A DNA stretch of 64,000 nucleotides, taken from NCBI RefSeq assembly GCF_000421545.1, contig NZ_ATXF01000004.1:186001-250000 (forward strand). Direction: 5' to 3'. The notes beneath the pieces are model-generated. The model did not search any database. It had not been told where the DNA came from and was given only the letters and a program-made list of their open reading frames with translations. Position 1 is the first letter of the stretch, and each line of letters begins with the position of its first letter. Source of the DNA: Agromyces italicus DSM 16388 (GTDB lineage: Bacteria; Actinomycetota; Actinomycetes; Actinomycetales; Microbacteriaceae). Of this stretch, positions 34,550 to 45,162 are shown in pieces. The position numbers and the translations under genes are program-made.

Positions 34550-35332
34550 GTGTCGGCTGCACCGGGGGCGGCACGCCCCGATGACGACGGGCAGGATGCC
34601 CCGGACAGTGCCGACGCCGATGCGGCCGAGTTCGGCCGTCAGCTCGCCGCCGCTGCCGAGAAGAGCGGCCTCGGCGCGCTCGCACGCGATGAACAGCTGA
34701 GCGGGCGCGACCTGCTCGGAGCGGTCGGCGGTGTTCGGGGCATCCTCGAGGCGCTGCTGCCCGGCCTCGTCTTCCTCGTCGTCTACAGTTCGCTGACGAG
34801 CTTCGCGGGCTACGAGGCGCAGGCGGCCCTCGTGCCGGCGCTCGGCGCGTCGGTCGGTCTTGCGGTGGTGTTCACGATCGCACGGCTCATCGTGAAGGGC
34901 CAGGCGACCCAGGCGATCGCGGGGCTCGTGGGCGTGCTCGCGTCCGCCGCGCTCGCACTCTGGACCGGGCGCGCCGAGGACAACTACGTGCTCGGCTTCT
35001 TCACGAACGCCGCGTACGCGCTCGCCCTGCTGATCTCGTTGTTCGTTCGGTGGCCTGCGATCGGGCTCATCGTCGGATTCCTCATGGGCGATGGTCTCGC
35101 ATGGCGCAAGGATCGCCGCAAGTACCGCGCGGCCCAATTCCTGACACTCGTCTGGATCGGCCTGTTCGTCGCCCGGCTCGCCGTTCAGCTCCCGTTCTAT
35201 TTCGCGGGCAACGTCGAAGCCCTCGGTGCTTTCCGGCTGCTCATGGGCGTGCCGCTCTATGCGCTCGTGCTCGTCTTCTCCTGGCTCGTGGTGCGCGCCG
35301 TCCACCCGTCTTCGTCGCGCTCCGGCGAGTGA
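34550..35332 (+). CDS. DUF3159 family membrane protein
   Basis: 260 residues: an acidic N-terminus, LLGAVGGVRGILEALLPGLVFLVVY, then about five to six membrane segments (ASVGLAVVFTIARLI, AIAGLVGVLASAALALWTG, AYALALLISLFV, AIGLIVGFLMGDG, LLMGVPLYALVLVFSWLVV). Completes the dut-DUF3710-DUF3159 unit; function unknown. GTG start 2 nt after the previous stop. Confidence 0.9.
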   Translation: MSAAPGAARPDDDGQDAPDSADADAAEFGRQLAAAAEKSGLGALARDEQLSGRDLLGAVGGVRGILEALLPGLVFLVVYSSLTSFAGYEAQAALVPALGASVGLAVVFTIARLIVKGQATQAIAGLVGVLASAALALWTGRAEDNYVLGFFTNAAYALALLISLFVRWPAIGLIVGFLMGDGLAWRKDRRKYRAAQFLTLVWIGLFVARLAVQLPFYFAGNVEALGAFRLLMGVPLYALVLVFSWLVVRAVHPSSSRSGE

Positions 35333-35337
35333 TAGAG

Positions 35338-35357
35338 TTATCTCGACGTCAAGATAA
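35338..35357. promoter_or_regulatory. 20-bp palindrome in the aconitase promoter region
   Basis: TTATCTCGACGTCAAGATAA is a palindrome apart from one mismatched pair. It lies about 130 bp before the acn start, the right place for a repressor operator. Which regulator binds is not known from sequence. Confidence 0.55.
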
Positions 35358-35488
35358 ATTCGCACGAGGTGCGAGGCCTGTCGGCGGGCGATCGGCTTAG
35401 GTTACCCTTGCTGGTACCGCCCCATGTCTGACGGAGAAGATGGAGTGTCGTGCGCGTCGTCGCCGACATCCGCGAAGGAGAGGACATC

Positions 35489-38299
35489 GTGTCTGCAGTG
35501 AACAGTTTCGGGGCGAAGGACACGCTCCGCGTCGGTGATGAGTCCTATGAGATCTTCCGGCTCGACACCGTGCCGGGTCACGAGCGGCTTCCGTTCAGCC
35601 TGAAGGTGCTGCTCGAGAACCTGCTCCGCACCGAGGACGGCGCGAACGTCACCAAGGAGCAGATCGAGGCGCTCGGCTCGTGGGTTCCCACCGCCGAGCC
35701 CGACACCGAGATCCAGTTCACGCCGGCGCGCGTCGTCATGCAGGACTTCACCGGTGTTCCCTGCATCGTCGACCTCGCCACGATGCGCGAGGCGGTCGTC
35801 GCTCTCGGCGGCGATCCGAACAAGATCAACCCGCTCGCCCCAGCAGAGATGGTCATCGACCACTCCGTCATCGCCGACCTCTTCGGCACCGAGAACGCCC
35901 TCGAGCGCAACGTCGAGATCGAGTACGAGCGCAACGGCGAGCGCTACCAGTTCCTCCGCTGGGGCCAGACGGCGTTCGACGACTTCAAAGTCGTGCCGCC
36001 GGGCACCGGCATCGTGCACCAGGTCAACATCGAGCACCTCGCGAAGGTCACCTTCACCCGCACCGTCGGGGGCGTGCTCCGCGCCTACCCCGACACCTGC
36101 GTGGGCACCGACTCCCACACCACCATGGTCAACGGCCTCGGCGTGCTCGGCTGGGGCGTCGGCGGCATCGAGGCGGAGGCGGCCATGCTCGGCCAGCCCG
36201 TGTCGATGCTCATCCCCAAGGTCGTCGGCTTCAAGCTCTCGGGCGCGATCCCGACGGGCGTCACCGCCACCGACGTCGTGCTGACCATCACCGACATGCT
36301 GCGCAAGCACGGCGTGGTCGGCAAGTTCGTCGAGTTCTACGGATCGGGCGTGGCCTCCGTGCCGCTCGCCAACCGCGCCACCATCGGCAACATGAGCCCC
36401 GAGTTCGGTTCGACCGCCGCAATGTTCCCCATCGACGACGTGACGCTCGACTACCTGCGCCTCACCGGCCGCAGCGACGAGCAGATCGCGCTCGTCGAGG
36501 CGTACTCCAAGACGCAGAAGCTCTGGCACGACGCAGACAGCGAGCCCGTGTTCAGCGAGTACATGGAGCTCGACCTCTCGACCGTCGTTCCCTCGATCGC
36601 CGGACCCAAGCGCCCGCAAGACCGCATCGAGCTCTCCGAGTCCAAGAGCGCCTTCGAGAAGGATCTGCTCAACTACGCGATCGTCGACCACGACCTCGTC
36701 GACCTCGAGGTCGCCGAGTCGTTCCCGGCCTCCGACCCGCCCGGCAACTCGCCCGAAGACGAGCACAGCCACCACGAGCACCACCACCGCAGCCACGCCC
36801 CGGCGACCGCGTCGAACCCGACGCCGGTGACGCTGGCCGACGGTGAGAAGTTCACGCTCGACCACGGCGCCGTCGCGATCGCGGCGATCACCTCGTGCAC
36901 GAACACGTCGAACCCGTCGGTCATGCTCGCCGCGGGCCTGCTCGCGCGCAACGCGGCGAAGAAGGGCCTGAAGGCCAAGCCGTGGGTGAAGACCACGCTC
37001 GCGCCGGGCTCGAAGGTCGTCACCGACTACTACGAGAAGGCCGGCCTCACCGACGACCTCGAGGCGCTCGGCTTCTACACCGTCGGCTACGGCTGCACGA
37101 CCTGCATCGGCAACTCGGGTCCGCTGATCGAAGAGATCTCGGCCGCCGTCAACGACTCCGACCTCGCCGTCACCGCCGTGCTCTCGGGCAACCGCAATTT
37201 CGAGGGGCGCATCAACCCCGACGTGAAGATGAACTACCTCGCGAGCCCGCCGCTCGTCATCGCCTACGCACTCGCCGGCTCGATGAACTTCGATTTCGAG
37301 GCCGACGCCCTCGGCAAGGACACCGAGGGCAACGACGTCTTCCTGAAGGACATCTGGCCCGACGCCGCCGAGGTGCAGGACACGATCGACAGCTCGATCA
37401 ACAAGGACATGTTCGTGCACCAGTACGCGAGCGTGTTCGAGGGTGACGAGCGCTGGCGCAACCTCGAGACGCCGACCGGTTCGGTGTTCGAATGGGACGA
37501 GGCATCGACCTACGTCCGCAAGCCCCCGTACTTCGACGGCATGACCATGGAGACGACGCCCGTCGCCGACATCGCCGGCGCCCGCGTGCTCGCCAAGCTC
37601 GGCGACTCGGTCACGACCGACCACATCAGCCCGGCCGGCTCGATCAAGGCCGACAGCCCGGCCGGTCACTACCTGACCGAACACGGCGTCGACCGCAAGG
37701 ACTTCAACTCCTACGGCTCGCGTCGCGGCAACCACGAGATCATGATCCGCGGCACCTTCGCGAACATCCGCCTGAAGAACCAGCTCCTCGACGGCGTCGA
37801 GGGCGGCTACACGCGCGACTTCACGCAGGTCGACGCGCCCCAGTCGTTCATCTACGACGCGAGCCAGAACTACCAGGCCCAGGGCACCCCGCTCGTCATC
37901 TTCGGCGGCAAGGAGTACGGCTCGGGTTCGTCGCGCGACTGGGCGGCCAAGGGCACGAGCCTCCTCGGCGTCAAGGCGGTCATCACCGAGAGCTTCGAAC
38001 GCATCCACCGTTCGAACCTCATCGGCATGGGCGTCGTGCCGCTGCAGTTCCCCGCCGGCGAGAGCTGGGCGTCGCTCGGTCTCGACGGCACCGAGGTCGT
38101 CTCGATCTCGGGGCTGGAGCAGTTGAACGAGGGCGTGACTCCCAAGACGGTGCACGTCGTCGCAGCGCCGAGCGAGCACTCGCCGGCCGGCAAGCAGACG
38201 ATCGAGTTCGACGCGGTCGTGCGCATCGACACGCCGGGTGAGGCCGACTACTACCGCAACGGCGGCATCCTGCAGTACGTGCTCCGCAGCCTGGTCTGA
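35489..38299 (+). CDS. acnA: Aconitate hydratase A
   Basis: Isomerises citrate to isocitrate in the TCA cycle with a [4Fe-4S] cluster. 936 residues. Cluster ligands are Cys470 ([10 protein letters not shown]), Cys536 and Cys539 ([10 protein letters not shown]). The swivel domain contains [15 protein letters not shown] at 35489 has GGAGAGG upstream and gives the usual [13 protein letters not shown] start. An insertion at about residues 420-450 contains seven histidines in twelve residues ([12 protein letters not shown]), not part of the catalytic core. Monocistronic, closed by a strong terminator. Confidence 0.96.
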   Translation: MSAVNSFGAKDTLRVGDESYEIFRLDTVPGHERLPFSLKVLLENLLRTEDGANVTKEQIEALGSWVPTAEPDTEIQFTPARVVMQDFTGVPCIVDLATMREAVVALGGDPNKINPLAPAEMVIDHSVIADLFGTENALERNVEIEYERNGERYQFLRWGQTAFDDFKVVPPGTGIVHQVNIEHLAKVTFTRTVGGVLRAYPDTCVGTDSHTTMVNGLGVLGWGVGGIEAEAAMLGQPVSMLIPKVVGFKLSGAIPTGVTATDVVLTITDMLRKHGVVGKFVEFYGSGVASVPLANRATIGNMSPEFGSTAAMFPIDDVTLDYLRLTGRSDEQIALVEAYSKTQKLWHDADSEPVFSEYMELDLSTVVPSIAGPKRPQDRIELSESKSAFEKDLLNYAIVDHDLVDLEVAESFPASDPPGNSPEDEHSHHEHHHRSHAPATASNPTPVTLADGEKFTLDHGAVAIAAITSCTNTSNPSVMLAAGLLARNAAKKGLKAKPWVKTTLAPGSKVVTDYYEKAGLTDDLEALGFYTVGYGCTTCIGNSGPLIEEISAAVNDSDLAVTAVLSGNRNFEGRINPDVKMNYLASPPLVIAYALAGSMNFDFEADALGKDTEGNDVFLKDIWPDAAEVQDTIDSSINKDMFVHQYASVFEGDERWRNLETPTGSVFEWDEASTYVRKPPYFDGMTMETTPVADIAGARVLAKLGDSVTTDHISPAGSIKADSPAGHYLTEHGVDRKDFNSYGSRRGNHEIMIRGTFANIRLKNQLLDGVEGGYTRDFTQVDAPQSFIYDASQNYQAQGTPLVIFGGKEYGSGSSRDWAAKGTSLLGVKAVITESFERIHRSNLIGMGVVPLQFPAGESWASLGLDGTEVVSISGLEQLNEGVTPKTVHVVAAPSEHSPAGKQTIEFDAVVRIDTPGEADYYRNGGILQYVLRSLV

Positions 38300-38314
38300 C
38301 GCGACGCACGCCTC

Positions 38315-38356
38315 GACGAGGGGGCGATCGGCGACTCCGCCGATCGCCCCCTCGTC
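38315..38356 (+). terminator. Strong terminator after acnA
   Basis: A perfect 19-bp stem, GACGAGGGGGCGATCGGCG with its complement, around a 4-nt loop, followed by TGCCC without a U-run. Confidence 0.85.
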
Positions 38357-38434
38357 TGCCCGGGCCCACAGCCGGCCCGGCGTAGAATCGTTCCGTTCGG
38401 CGGTACCACCCGCGTCACTCCGGAGGCACCACGC

Positions 38435-40384
38435 ATGACCCTGCTCTCGACGATCTCAGGCCCTCGCGACCTCGATGCACTGAGCCAGCAGCAGCTCGAG
38501 CAGCTCGCCCGTGAGATCCGCGAGTACCTCGTCGAATCGGTGTCGAAGACGGGCGGCCATCTCGGCCCGAACCTCGGCGTCGTCGAGATGACGATCGCCA
38601 TCCACCGGGTGTTCGAGTCGCCGCGCGATGCGATCGTGTTCGACACGGGCCATCAGTCGTACGTGCACAAGCTGCTCACCGGCCGCACCGACCTCTCGTC
38701 GCTCCGGCGCACCGGCGGACTGGCCGGCTACCCGCAGCGCTCCGAGTCCGAGCACGACATCGTCGAGAGCTCGCACGCCTCGAGTTCGCTGTCGTGGGCC
38801 GACGGCATCTCGAAGGCGTTCGAGATGACCGGGCAGAACGATCGCCACGTCGTGGCGGTGGTCGGCGACGGTGCACTCACGGGCGGCATGACGTGGGAGG
38901 CGCTCAACAACATCTCCGACGACAACACCCGCAAGCTCATCGTGGTCGTCAACGACAACGGCCGATCGTATGCTCCGACGATCGGCGGCATGGCCCGCTT
39001 CCTCAACACGGTGCGCACGAAGCAGGGGTACCGCAATCTCCACCTCTCGAGCCGGCGGGCGTTCGACAAGCTCGGCGGACCTGCCAGTGCGTTCTACCGC
39101 GGCGTGCGGGGTGGTCTGCACGGCTTCCTCAGCCGTTTCACCGGCAACGAGGCGCTGTACTCGAACCTCGATATCAAATACATCGGCCCGGTCGACGGGC
39201 ACGACGAGCATGCGATGGAGGAGGCGCTGCGCCAGGCGAAGGCCTACGGTGCGCCCGTCATCGTGCACACCATCACCGAGAAGGGGCGCGGCTACGAGCC
39301 CGCCCGCCGCGACGTCGCCGATCAGTTCCACGCGGTCGGTCAGATCGACCCAGAGACGGGGGAGTCGCTCGAGTCATCCGCGGGCCCGTCGTGGACGGGG
39401 GCCTTCGCCGATGAACTCGTGCACCAGGCCGAACGCAACGAGCGTCTCGTCGGCATCACCGCGGCGATGCTCCGTCCGACCGGGCTGCACCGCATGGCCG
39501 AGCGGTTCCCGAACCGGGTGTTCGATGTCGGCATCGCCGAGCAGCACGCCGCGACCGCGGCAGCCGGCCTTGCGTTCGGCGGGCTGCACCCGGTGGTGGC
39601 CGTCTACGCCACGTTCATCAACCGCGCGTTCGACCAGCTCCTCATGGACGTCGCCCTGCACAAGGCCGGCGTGACGTTCGTGCTGGATCGCGCGGGCGTG
39701 ACCGGACCCGACGGCCCGAGCCACCATGGCGTCTGGGATCTCTCGATCCTCCAGGTCGTGCCGGGCATCCGCATCGCCGCCCCCCGCGATGCGATCCGAC
39801 TGGCCGAAGAACTCGGCGAAGCCGTCGCCGTCGATGACGCGCCCACGGTCCTGCGCTTCCCGAAGGGCACCGTCGGTGTCGACTACGACGCAGTGCGACG
39901 TACCGATGACGGCGTCGACGTACTCACGGAGTCCGACCGCAAAGACGTGCTGCTCGTCACCGTCGGGCCGATGGCCGGCATCGGCCTGGCCGTCGCCGAG
40001 CGGCTCGAGGCGCAGGGCATCGGCGCGACCGTCGTCGACCCGCGGTGGGTGGTTCCGGTGCCGCGCAGCGTGATCGAGCTCTCGGCCGAGTACCGCATCG
40101 TCGTGAGCCTCGAGGACGGCATCCGGGTCGGCGGCATCGGCACCCGCATCCGTCAAGACCTGCGCGAGGCGGGCGTCGACACCGCCGTCACCGAGTTGGG
40201 GCTGCCCGACGAGTTCCTCGAGCACGGCTCGCGGGCCGACATCCTCGAGCGGGTCGGGCTCACGCCGCAGCACATCGCCCGCGATGTGACGGCGATGGTC
40301 CTCGGCTCGAAGCTGCCGCACGCCAGGCCGACCGGCACCGAGTCGGCCGTGCCCACCGACACGAGTCCTCAGCAGCGCATCTGA
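38435..40384 (+). CDS. dxs: 1-deoxy-D-xylulose-5-phosphate synthase
   Basis: First enzyme of the MEP isoprenoid pathway; condenses pyruvate and glyceraldehyde 3-phosphate with thiamine diphosphate. 649 residues. Visible are SKTGGHLGPNLGVVE, FDTGHQSYVHK, the thiamine motif VVGDGALTGGMTWEALNNI, the catalytic His region HHGVWDLS preceded by DRAGVTGPDGPS, and a transketolase C-domain. CGGAGGCACC precedes ATG, and TAGAAT at 38383 is a likely -10. Confidence 0.96.
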   Translation: MTLLSTISGPRDLDALSQQQLEQLAREIREYLVESVSKTGGHLGPNLGVVEMTIAIHRVFESPRDAIVFDTGHQSYVHKLLTGRTDLSSLRRTGGLAGYPQRSESEHDIVESSHASSSLSWADGISKAFEMTGQNDRHVVAVVGDGALTGGMTWEALNNISDDNTRKLIVVVNDNGRSYAPTIGGMARFLNTVRTKQGYRNLHLSSRRAFDKLGGPASAFYRGVRGGLHGFLSRFTGNEALYSNLDIKYIGPVDGHDEHAMEEALRQAKAYGAPVIVHTITEKGRGYEPARRDVADQFHAVGQIDPETGESLESSAGPSWTGAFADELVHQAERNERLVGITAAMLRPTGLHRMAERFPNRVFDVGIAEQHAATAAAGLAFGGLHPVVAVYATFINRAFDQLLMDVALHKAGVTFVLDRAGVTGPDGPSHHGVWDLSILQVVPGIRIAAPRDAIRLAEELGEAVAVDDAPTVLRFPKGTVGVDYDAVRRTDDGVDVLTESDRKDVLLVTVGPMAGIGLAVAERLEAQGIGATVVDPRWVVPVPRSVIELSAEYRIVVSLEDGIRVGGIGTRIRQDLREAGVDTAVTELGLPDEFLEHGSRADILERVGLTPQHIARDVTAMVLGSKLPHARPTGTESAVPTDTSPQQRI

Positions 40385-40486
40385 CGCGTTCCGCCGGCCG
40401 TGCGGACCGCGGCATCGCGGGCGAGCCGGCGCCGGACGCCTCGGGGGACACCTCGAGCGAGGCGGGCGCGAGGCATCCACCGAACA

Positions 40487-40523
40487 CGAACGCGGCCCCA
40501 GCCGAAGCACGGGGCCGCGTTCG
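40487..40523. terminator. Bidirectional terminator between dxs and the fad operon
   Basis: CGAACGCGGCCCC and GGGGCCGCGTTCG form a 13-bp perfect stem with an 11-nt loop between two convergent genes. Confidence 0.85.
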
Positions 40524-40542
40524 CATGCCGAATCGCGTCGGA

Positions 40543-42684
40543 CTACGCGCCGACGCCCTTCACGGGCGGGTGGTGGAAGGTGTCGCCGAAGACGCGATCC
40601 GAGGCACCGACCCGGTCGAGGTAGGGCGTGACGCCGCCCATCTGGAACGGGAAGCCGGCGCCGAGCACCATGCAGAGGTCGATGTCTTCAGGTGCGGCCA
40701 CGACCTCGCCGTCGAGCATGAGCTTGACCTCGCGGGCCAGGCCGTCCTGCAGGGCCACGAGGATCTCCTCGGCCGAACGCGGGTTCCTGCCGCCCGCGAC
40801 CAGCTTCAGGGCGCCCTTGTCGAAGCCCTTGACCTTGCCCTTGTCGTCCTTCTCGAGCAGCTTGCCGTACTCGGCGAGCTTGTGCAGGTTCTCGCTGCGG
40901 TAGAAGCGCTCGGGGAATGCCGCGTGGTGCGTGTCGAGCACGTGCGCGCCGACCTTCAGCCCGACGAGGTCGAGCAGCGCCGACGGCGCCATCGGCAGGC
41001 CGAGCGGGGCGATCGCCTGGTCGACCGTCTCGAAGGAGGTGCCCTCGTCGACGGCGCGCATGGCCTCGCCGAGCAGCACCGCGAGCAGGCGGTTGACGAC
41101 GAAGCCCGGGGTGTCGGCCGTGATGACGGCGTTCTTCTTCAGGTTCTTCGCCGTGACCATCGCGGTCGACAGCGTCGCCTCATCGGTGGACGGCGTCTTC
41201 ACGACCTCGATGAGCGGCATGACCGCGACCGGCGTGAAGAAGTGGAATCCGACGAGACGCTCGGGATGGGCGAGCTTCGCGCCGATCTGCTCGACCGACA
41301 GCGACGAGGTGTTCGTCGCCAGCACGGCCTCGGGCGAGATGTGCTGTTCGATCTCGGCGAACACGTTCTGCTTGATCGCGAGCTCTTCGAACACCGCCTC
41401 GATGACCCAGTCGCAGTCGGCGAAGTCGGCCTTGTCGACGGTGCCCGTGACGAGCGCCTTCAGACGGTTCGCCTCGTCGGGTGAGATGCGGCCCTTGCCG
41501 AGCAGGGCGTCGATCTCGCCGGCGATGTAGGCCACGCCCTTGTCGACCCGCTCCTGGTCGATGTCGGTGATCACCACGGGAACGCGGAGGCGACGCACGA
41601 ACAGCAGCGCGAGCTGGCTCGCCATGTACCCGGCGCCGAGCACGCCGACCTTGGTGACCTTCTTCGCGAGCGCCTTGTCGGGCGCGCCGGCCGGGCGCTT
41701 CGTGCGCTTCTGCACGAGGTTGAAGGCGTAGATCGAGGCCTGCAGCTGATCGCCGGCGATGAGGTCGGCGAGCACCTCGTCCTCGCGCTGGAAGCCCTCC
41801 GCGCGCGTGCCGCTCTTCGCGGCCTTCATGAGCTCGAGTGCAGCGTACGGCGACTGCGGCACCGAGCCGATGCGGCTCTTCAGCATCTTCGTCGCGATGC
41901 CGATCGCGGCGTCCCACTTGACGAGCCGCTCCATCTTGCCGGGCTCGTTCGTGCGCTTCACCTTGATGCGGTCCGAGACGACGTCGTCCGCCCAGCGGAT
42001 CGAGTCCTCCAGATAGTTCACCGCGGGGAAGATCGCGTCCGCAATGCCGAGGTCGAACGCGTCCTGGCCCTTGAGCGTGCGGTTCTGCTTCAGCGGGTTC
42101 TCGATGACGACCTTGAGGGCGTTCTCGATACCGATGAGGTTCGGCAGGATCGTCGCGCCGCCCCAACCCGGGATGAGACCGAGGAACACCTCGGGCAGCG
42201 CAAGGGCCGGAGCCGAGGCATCCACCGTACGGTAGTCGGCGTGGAGGCCGATCTCGAGGCCGCCGCCGAGCGCGAGTCCGTTGTAGAACGTGAACGACGG
42301 CACACCGACCTCGCCGAGCTTCGCGAGCGCGTAGTGGCCGAGCTGCACGAATTTCTTCGCGGTCTCCTTGTCGGGGATCTCGGCGACCTTCGACAGGTCG
42401 GCGCCCGCGGCGAGGATGAACGGCTTTCCGGTGACGGCGACCGCGTGGATCTCGCCGGCTGCCGCGCGTGCCTTGAGCTCGTCGAGCCGCGCCGCGTACT
42501 CGAGCAGCGTCGCCGCACCGAGCGTGTTCGGGCGGGTGTGGTCTCGGCCGTTGTCGAGGGTCAGGAGCGCAAGCGTCTTGCCGCCCGAGAGCGGCACATC
42601 GCGGACGTACGAGCGGGTCACGACCTCGTCGTCGCCGGCGAGGGCGACGAGCGAGGCGAAGTCGATGGTCGAGTAGTCGGTCAT
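40543..42684 (-). CDS. fadJ: Fatty-acid oxidation multifunctional enzyme (enoyl-CoA hydratase/3-hydroxyacyl-CoA dehydrogenase)
   Basis: 713 residues. An N-terminal crotonase domain (about 1-300: AAGADLS oxyanion loop, GGGLEIGLHADYR, PEVFLGLIPGWGG with the catalytic Glu) is fused to an NAD-binding 3-hydroxyacyl-CoA dehydrogenase (VGVLGAGYMASQLA, NTSSLSVEQI, GFHFFTPVAVMPLIEVV) and its C-terminal domain. It catalyses the hydration and oxidation steps of beta-oxidation. The ATG overlaps the thiolase stop (ATGA), so the enzymes are coupled. Confidence 0.95.
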   Translation of the reverse strand: MTDYSTIDFASLVALAGDDEVVTRSYVRDVPLSGGKTLALLTLDNGRDHTRPNTLGAATLLEYAARLDELKARAAAGEIHAVAVTGKPFILAAGADLSKVAEIPDKETAKKFVQLGHYALAKLGEVGVPSFTFYNGLALGGGLEIGLHADYRTVDASAPALALPEVFLGLIPGWGGATILPNLIGIENALKVVIENPLKQNRTLKGQDAFDLGIADAIFPAVNYLEDSIRWADDVVSDRIKVKRTNEPGKMERLVKWDAAIGIATKMLKSRIGSVPQSPYAALELMKAAKSGTRAEGFQREDEVLADLIAGDQLQASIYAFNLVQKRTKRPAGAPDKALAKKVTKVGVLGAGYMASQLALLFVRRLRVPVVITDIDQERVDKGVAYIAGEIDALLGKGRISPDEANRLKALVTGTVDKADFADCDWVIEAVFEELAIKQNVFAEIEQHISPEAVLATNTSSLSVEQIGAKLAHPERLVGFHFFTPVAVMPLIEVVKTPSTDEATLSTAMVTAKNLKKNAVITADTPGFVVNRLLAVLLGEAMRAVDEGTSFETVDQAIAPLGLPMAPSALLDLVGLKVGAHVLDTHHAAFPERFYRSENLHKLAEYGKLLEKDDKGKVKGFDKGALKLVAGGRNPRSAEEILVALQDGLAREVKLMLDGEVVAAPEDIDLCMVLGAGFPFQMGGVTPYLDRVGASDRVFGDTFHHPPVKGVGA

Positions 42685-43889
42685 GCGCGCTTCTTCGCCT
42701 TCTTGTCGAAGTTCGGGTTCTCCCAGATCATCGTGCCGCCCTGCCCGAGGCCGACGCACATGCTCGTGATGCCGTACCGAAGTTCGGGGCGTTCGGCGAA
42801 CTGGCTCGCGAGCTGGTTCATGAGGCGTACGCCCGACGAGGCGAGCGGGTGGCCGACGGCGATCGCGCCGCCCCACGGGTTCACGCGCGGGTCCTCGTCG
42901 TCGATGCCGTAGTGGTCCATGAAGGAGAGCACCTGCACGGCGAAGGCCTCGTTCATCTCGAAGAGGTCGATGTCGTCGATCGTGAGGCCCGCCTTGCGGA
43001 GCGCCTTCTCAGTCGCGGGGATCGGGCCGATGCCCATGATCTCGGGGTCGACGCCGGCGAAGGCGTAGCTCACGAGCTTCATCTTCGGGGCGAGGCCGAG
43101 CTCCTTCGCGGTCGCGCCCGAGGCGAGCAGGGCGGCGGTCGCGCCGTCGTTGAGCCCCGAGGCGTTGCCCGCGGTGATGCGGCCGTGGGGGCGGAACGGC
43201 GTCTTCAACCCGGCGAGGCCCTCGAGGGTCGTCTCGGGTCGCATGACCTCGTCGCGGGTGGCGAGACCCCAGCCCTCATCGGTGCGGATGGCGACGGACA
43301 CCAGATCCTGCTGGATCTTGCCGGCCGCGTAGGCCGCGGCGGTCTTCTGCTGGCTCGCAAGGGCGAAACGGTCGCTCCGCTCCTTCGTGAGCTGCGGGAA
43401 GCGGTCGTGGATGCGCTCAGCGGTCGCACCCATGACGAGGGCGTCCTCGCCGACGAGCCGTTCGCTGAGGAAGCGCGGGTTCGGGTCGACGCCCGAGCCC
43501 ATCGGGTGGTGCCCCATGTGCTCGACGCCACCGGCGATCGCGAGGTCGTACATGCCGTAGCCGATCGATCCTGCCAGCATCGCGGTCGCGGTCATCGCGC
43601 CGGCGCACATGCGGTCGATCGAGAAGCCGGGCACCGTCTTCGGCAGTCCGGCGAGGATCGCGGCGGTGCGACCGAGGGTGAGCCCCTGGTCGCCGGTCTG
43701 GGTGGTCGCGGCGATGGCGACCTCGTCGATGCGGTCCTTCGGCACGTTCGGGTTGCGTTCGAGGAGTCCGACGATCGCCTTCACGACGAGGTCGTCGGCT
43801 CGGGTGTTCCAGTACATGCCCTTGTCGCCGGCTTTGCCGAACGGGGTGCGGACCCCGTCGACGAACACGACTTCAGCTTGATCAGCCAC
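42681..43889 (-). CDS. fadA: Acetyl-CoA acyltransferase (3-ketoacyl-CoA thiolase)
   Basis: Last step of beta-oxidation. 402 residues with nucleophile Cys in DRMCAGAMTA, GGVEHMGHHPMG, His in GGAIAVGHPLASSG and the second Cys in SMCVGLGQGG. The GTG at 43889 (VADQAEVV) is preferred; a GTG at 43901 is possible. First gene of the two-gene operon; TAGGAT on the minus strand near 43926-43921 is a possible -10. Confidence 0.95.
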   Translation of the reverse strand: MADQAEVVFVDGVRTPFGKAGDKGMYWNTRADDLVVKAIVGLLERNPNVPKDRIDEVAIAATTQTGDQGLTLGRTAAILAGLPKTVPGFSIDRMCAGAMTATAMLAGSIGYGMYDLAIAGGVEHMGHHPMGSGVDPNPRFLSERLVGEDALVMGATAERIHDRFPQLTKERSDRFALASQQKTAAAYAAGKIQQDLVSVAIRTDEGWGLATRDEVMRPETTLEGLAGLKTPFRPHGRITAGNASGLNDGATAALLASGATAKELGLAPKMKLVSYAFAGVDPEIMGIGPIPATEKALRKAGLTIDDIDLFEMNEAFAVQVLSFMDHYGIDDEDPRVNPWGGAIAVGHPLASSGVRLMNQLASQFAERPELRYGITSMCVGLGQGGTMIWENPNFDKKAKKRA

Positions 43890-43965
43890 GCTGCAGCTCA
43901 CTTTCGATCAGGATGCTTCGATCCTACGAAGCACGCTGCAAGCCCGCTGAATCGCTTGACGGATC

Positions 43966-45162
43966 CTACGAATCGTCGGAGGTGGCGTCGAGCAGGGCTT
44001 GTGACGCCTCCACAAACGCGGCGGCGATAATCTGTGCGGTTGCGGCAAGCTGCCACGGGCGGGCGCCGAGCTCGGCGAGCGCAGAACCGATCGATGCGGC
44101 ATCGGCGGGACTGGGCGGGGACCAGGCTACGCGCCGCAGGAAGTCGGGCGTGAGGAGGTTCTCGACCGGCATCTCGAGTGCCTCCGCGACTTCGGCGACG
44201 GCCGTCTTCGCTGCCTTCAGCCGTGCGTCGGCCTCCGGGTTTCGGCCCGCCCAGGCCCGCGGCGGTGGCGGCGCGTCGTTCGGCACCCGAACCGCAGGAA
44301 GCTCGGTCGTCGTGAGTCCGCGCTCGACCGCTGTCCACCAGCGGTCGAGCTCACTGCGGCTCTGGCGCCCGGTGAACTCGCGAAGATCGGCGAGTGCGCG
44401 GCGGGTCGACGGCAATGACTTCGCGACCGCGACGATCGAGGCATCGGGCACCAGTCGACCGGGGGCGACGTCGGTCGAGGACGCGAGCTCGTCGCGGGAG
44501 AGCCAGAGCTCTCGGGCGACGGCGAGATTCCGTCCGTTGCGCATCGCGTGGATACCGGAGAGCCTCCGCCAGGGCTCGGCCGCGGCCGGCTTCGCCGCGC
44601 GATGCAGCACGGCGTCGAACTCCTGCACGCCGATCTCGGTCTTCCCGGCCTCGGCGAGGCGATCGACGAGGCGGTCGCGCACATCGACGAGCATTTCGAC
44701 GTCGAGCGCCGCGTACTTCAGCCACGATTGCGGCAACGGCCTCGTCGACCAGTCGGCCGCGGAGTGCTCCTTGGCGAGCCTGACGTCGAGCAGTTCCTCG
44801 ACGACCGAGGCGAGGCCGACGCGCGGCATGCCGAGCAACCGCGCCGCGAGTTCGGTGTCGAAGATGCGATCCGGGTCCAGTCCGACCTCGCGAAGGCACG
44901 CCAGATCTTGGCTGGCCGCGTGCAGCACCCACTCATCGGAGTGGATGCCCGCCTGCAGTGCCGAGAAGTCGGGGATGTGCAGCGGGTCGAAGAGGAAGAC
45001 CCCCGAGCCGCGGCGGTACATCTGGATGAGATAGGCGCGCTGCGAATAGCGGAACCCGCTCGCCCGTTCGGCGTCGACCGCGATCGGCCCTTCGCCTCCG
45101 AGGAGGGCTGCGACGGCGTCGTCGAACTCCTCGGGTGTCTCGATCACCCGGTAGTCATCCAC
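43966..45162 (-). CDS. rnd: Ribonuclease D (HRDC domain)
   Basis: 3'-5' exoribonuclease for structured RNA. 398 residues. The DEDD domain shows AVDAERASGFRYSQRAYLIQ (note DAE, as in actinobacterial members), HAASQDLACL, IFDTELAARLLG and the YAALDVEML motif. An HRDC domain with LWLSRDELA... follows. Overlaps the upstream DUF3000 gene by 8 bp. Confidence 0.94.
   Translation of the reverse strand: MDDYRVIETPEEFDDAVAALLGGEGPIAVDAERASGFRYSQRAYLIQMYRRGSGVFLFDPLHIPDFSALQAGIHSDEWVLHAASQDLACLREVGLDPDRIFDTELAARLLGMPRVGLASVVEELLDVRLAKEHSAADWSTRPLPQSWLKYAALDVEMLVDVRDRLVDRLAEAGKTEIGVQEFDAVLHRAAKPAAAEPWRRLSGIHAMRNGRNLAVARELWLSRDELASSTDVAPGRLVPDASIVAVAKSLPSTRRALADLREFTGRQSRSELDRWWTAVERGLTTTELPAVRVPNDAPPPPRAWAGRNPEADARLKAAKTAVAEVAEALEMPVENLLTPDFLRRVAWSPPSPADAASIGSALAELGARPWQLAATAQIIAAAFVEASQALLDATSDDS

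Noticed and set aside
43914..43972. GATCCTACGAA repeated at 43920 and 43962 as an operator pair
   Set aside because: One copy overlaps the rnd stop and the other the fadA promoter; with only two copies and no symmetry, chance cannot be excluded.
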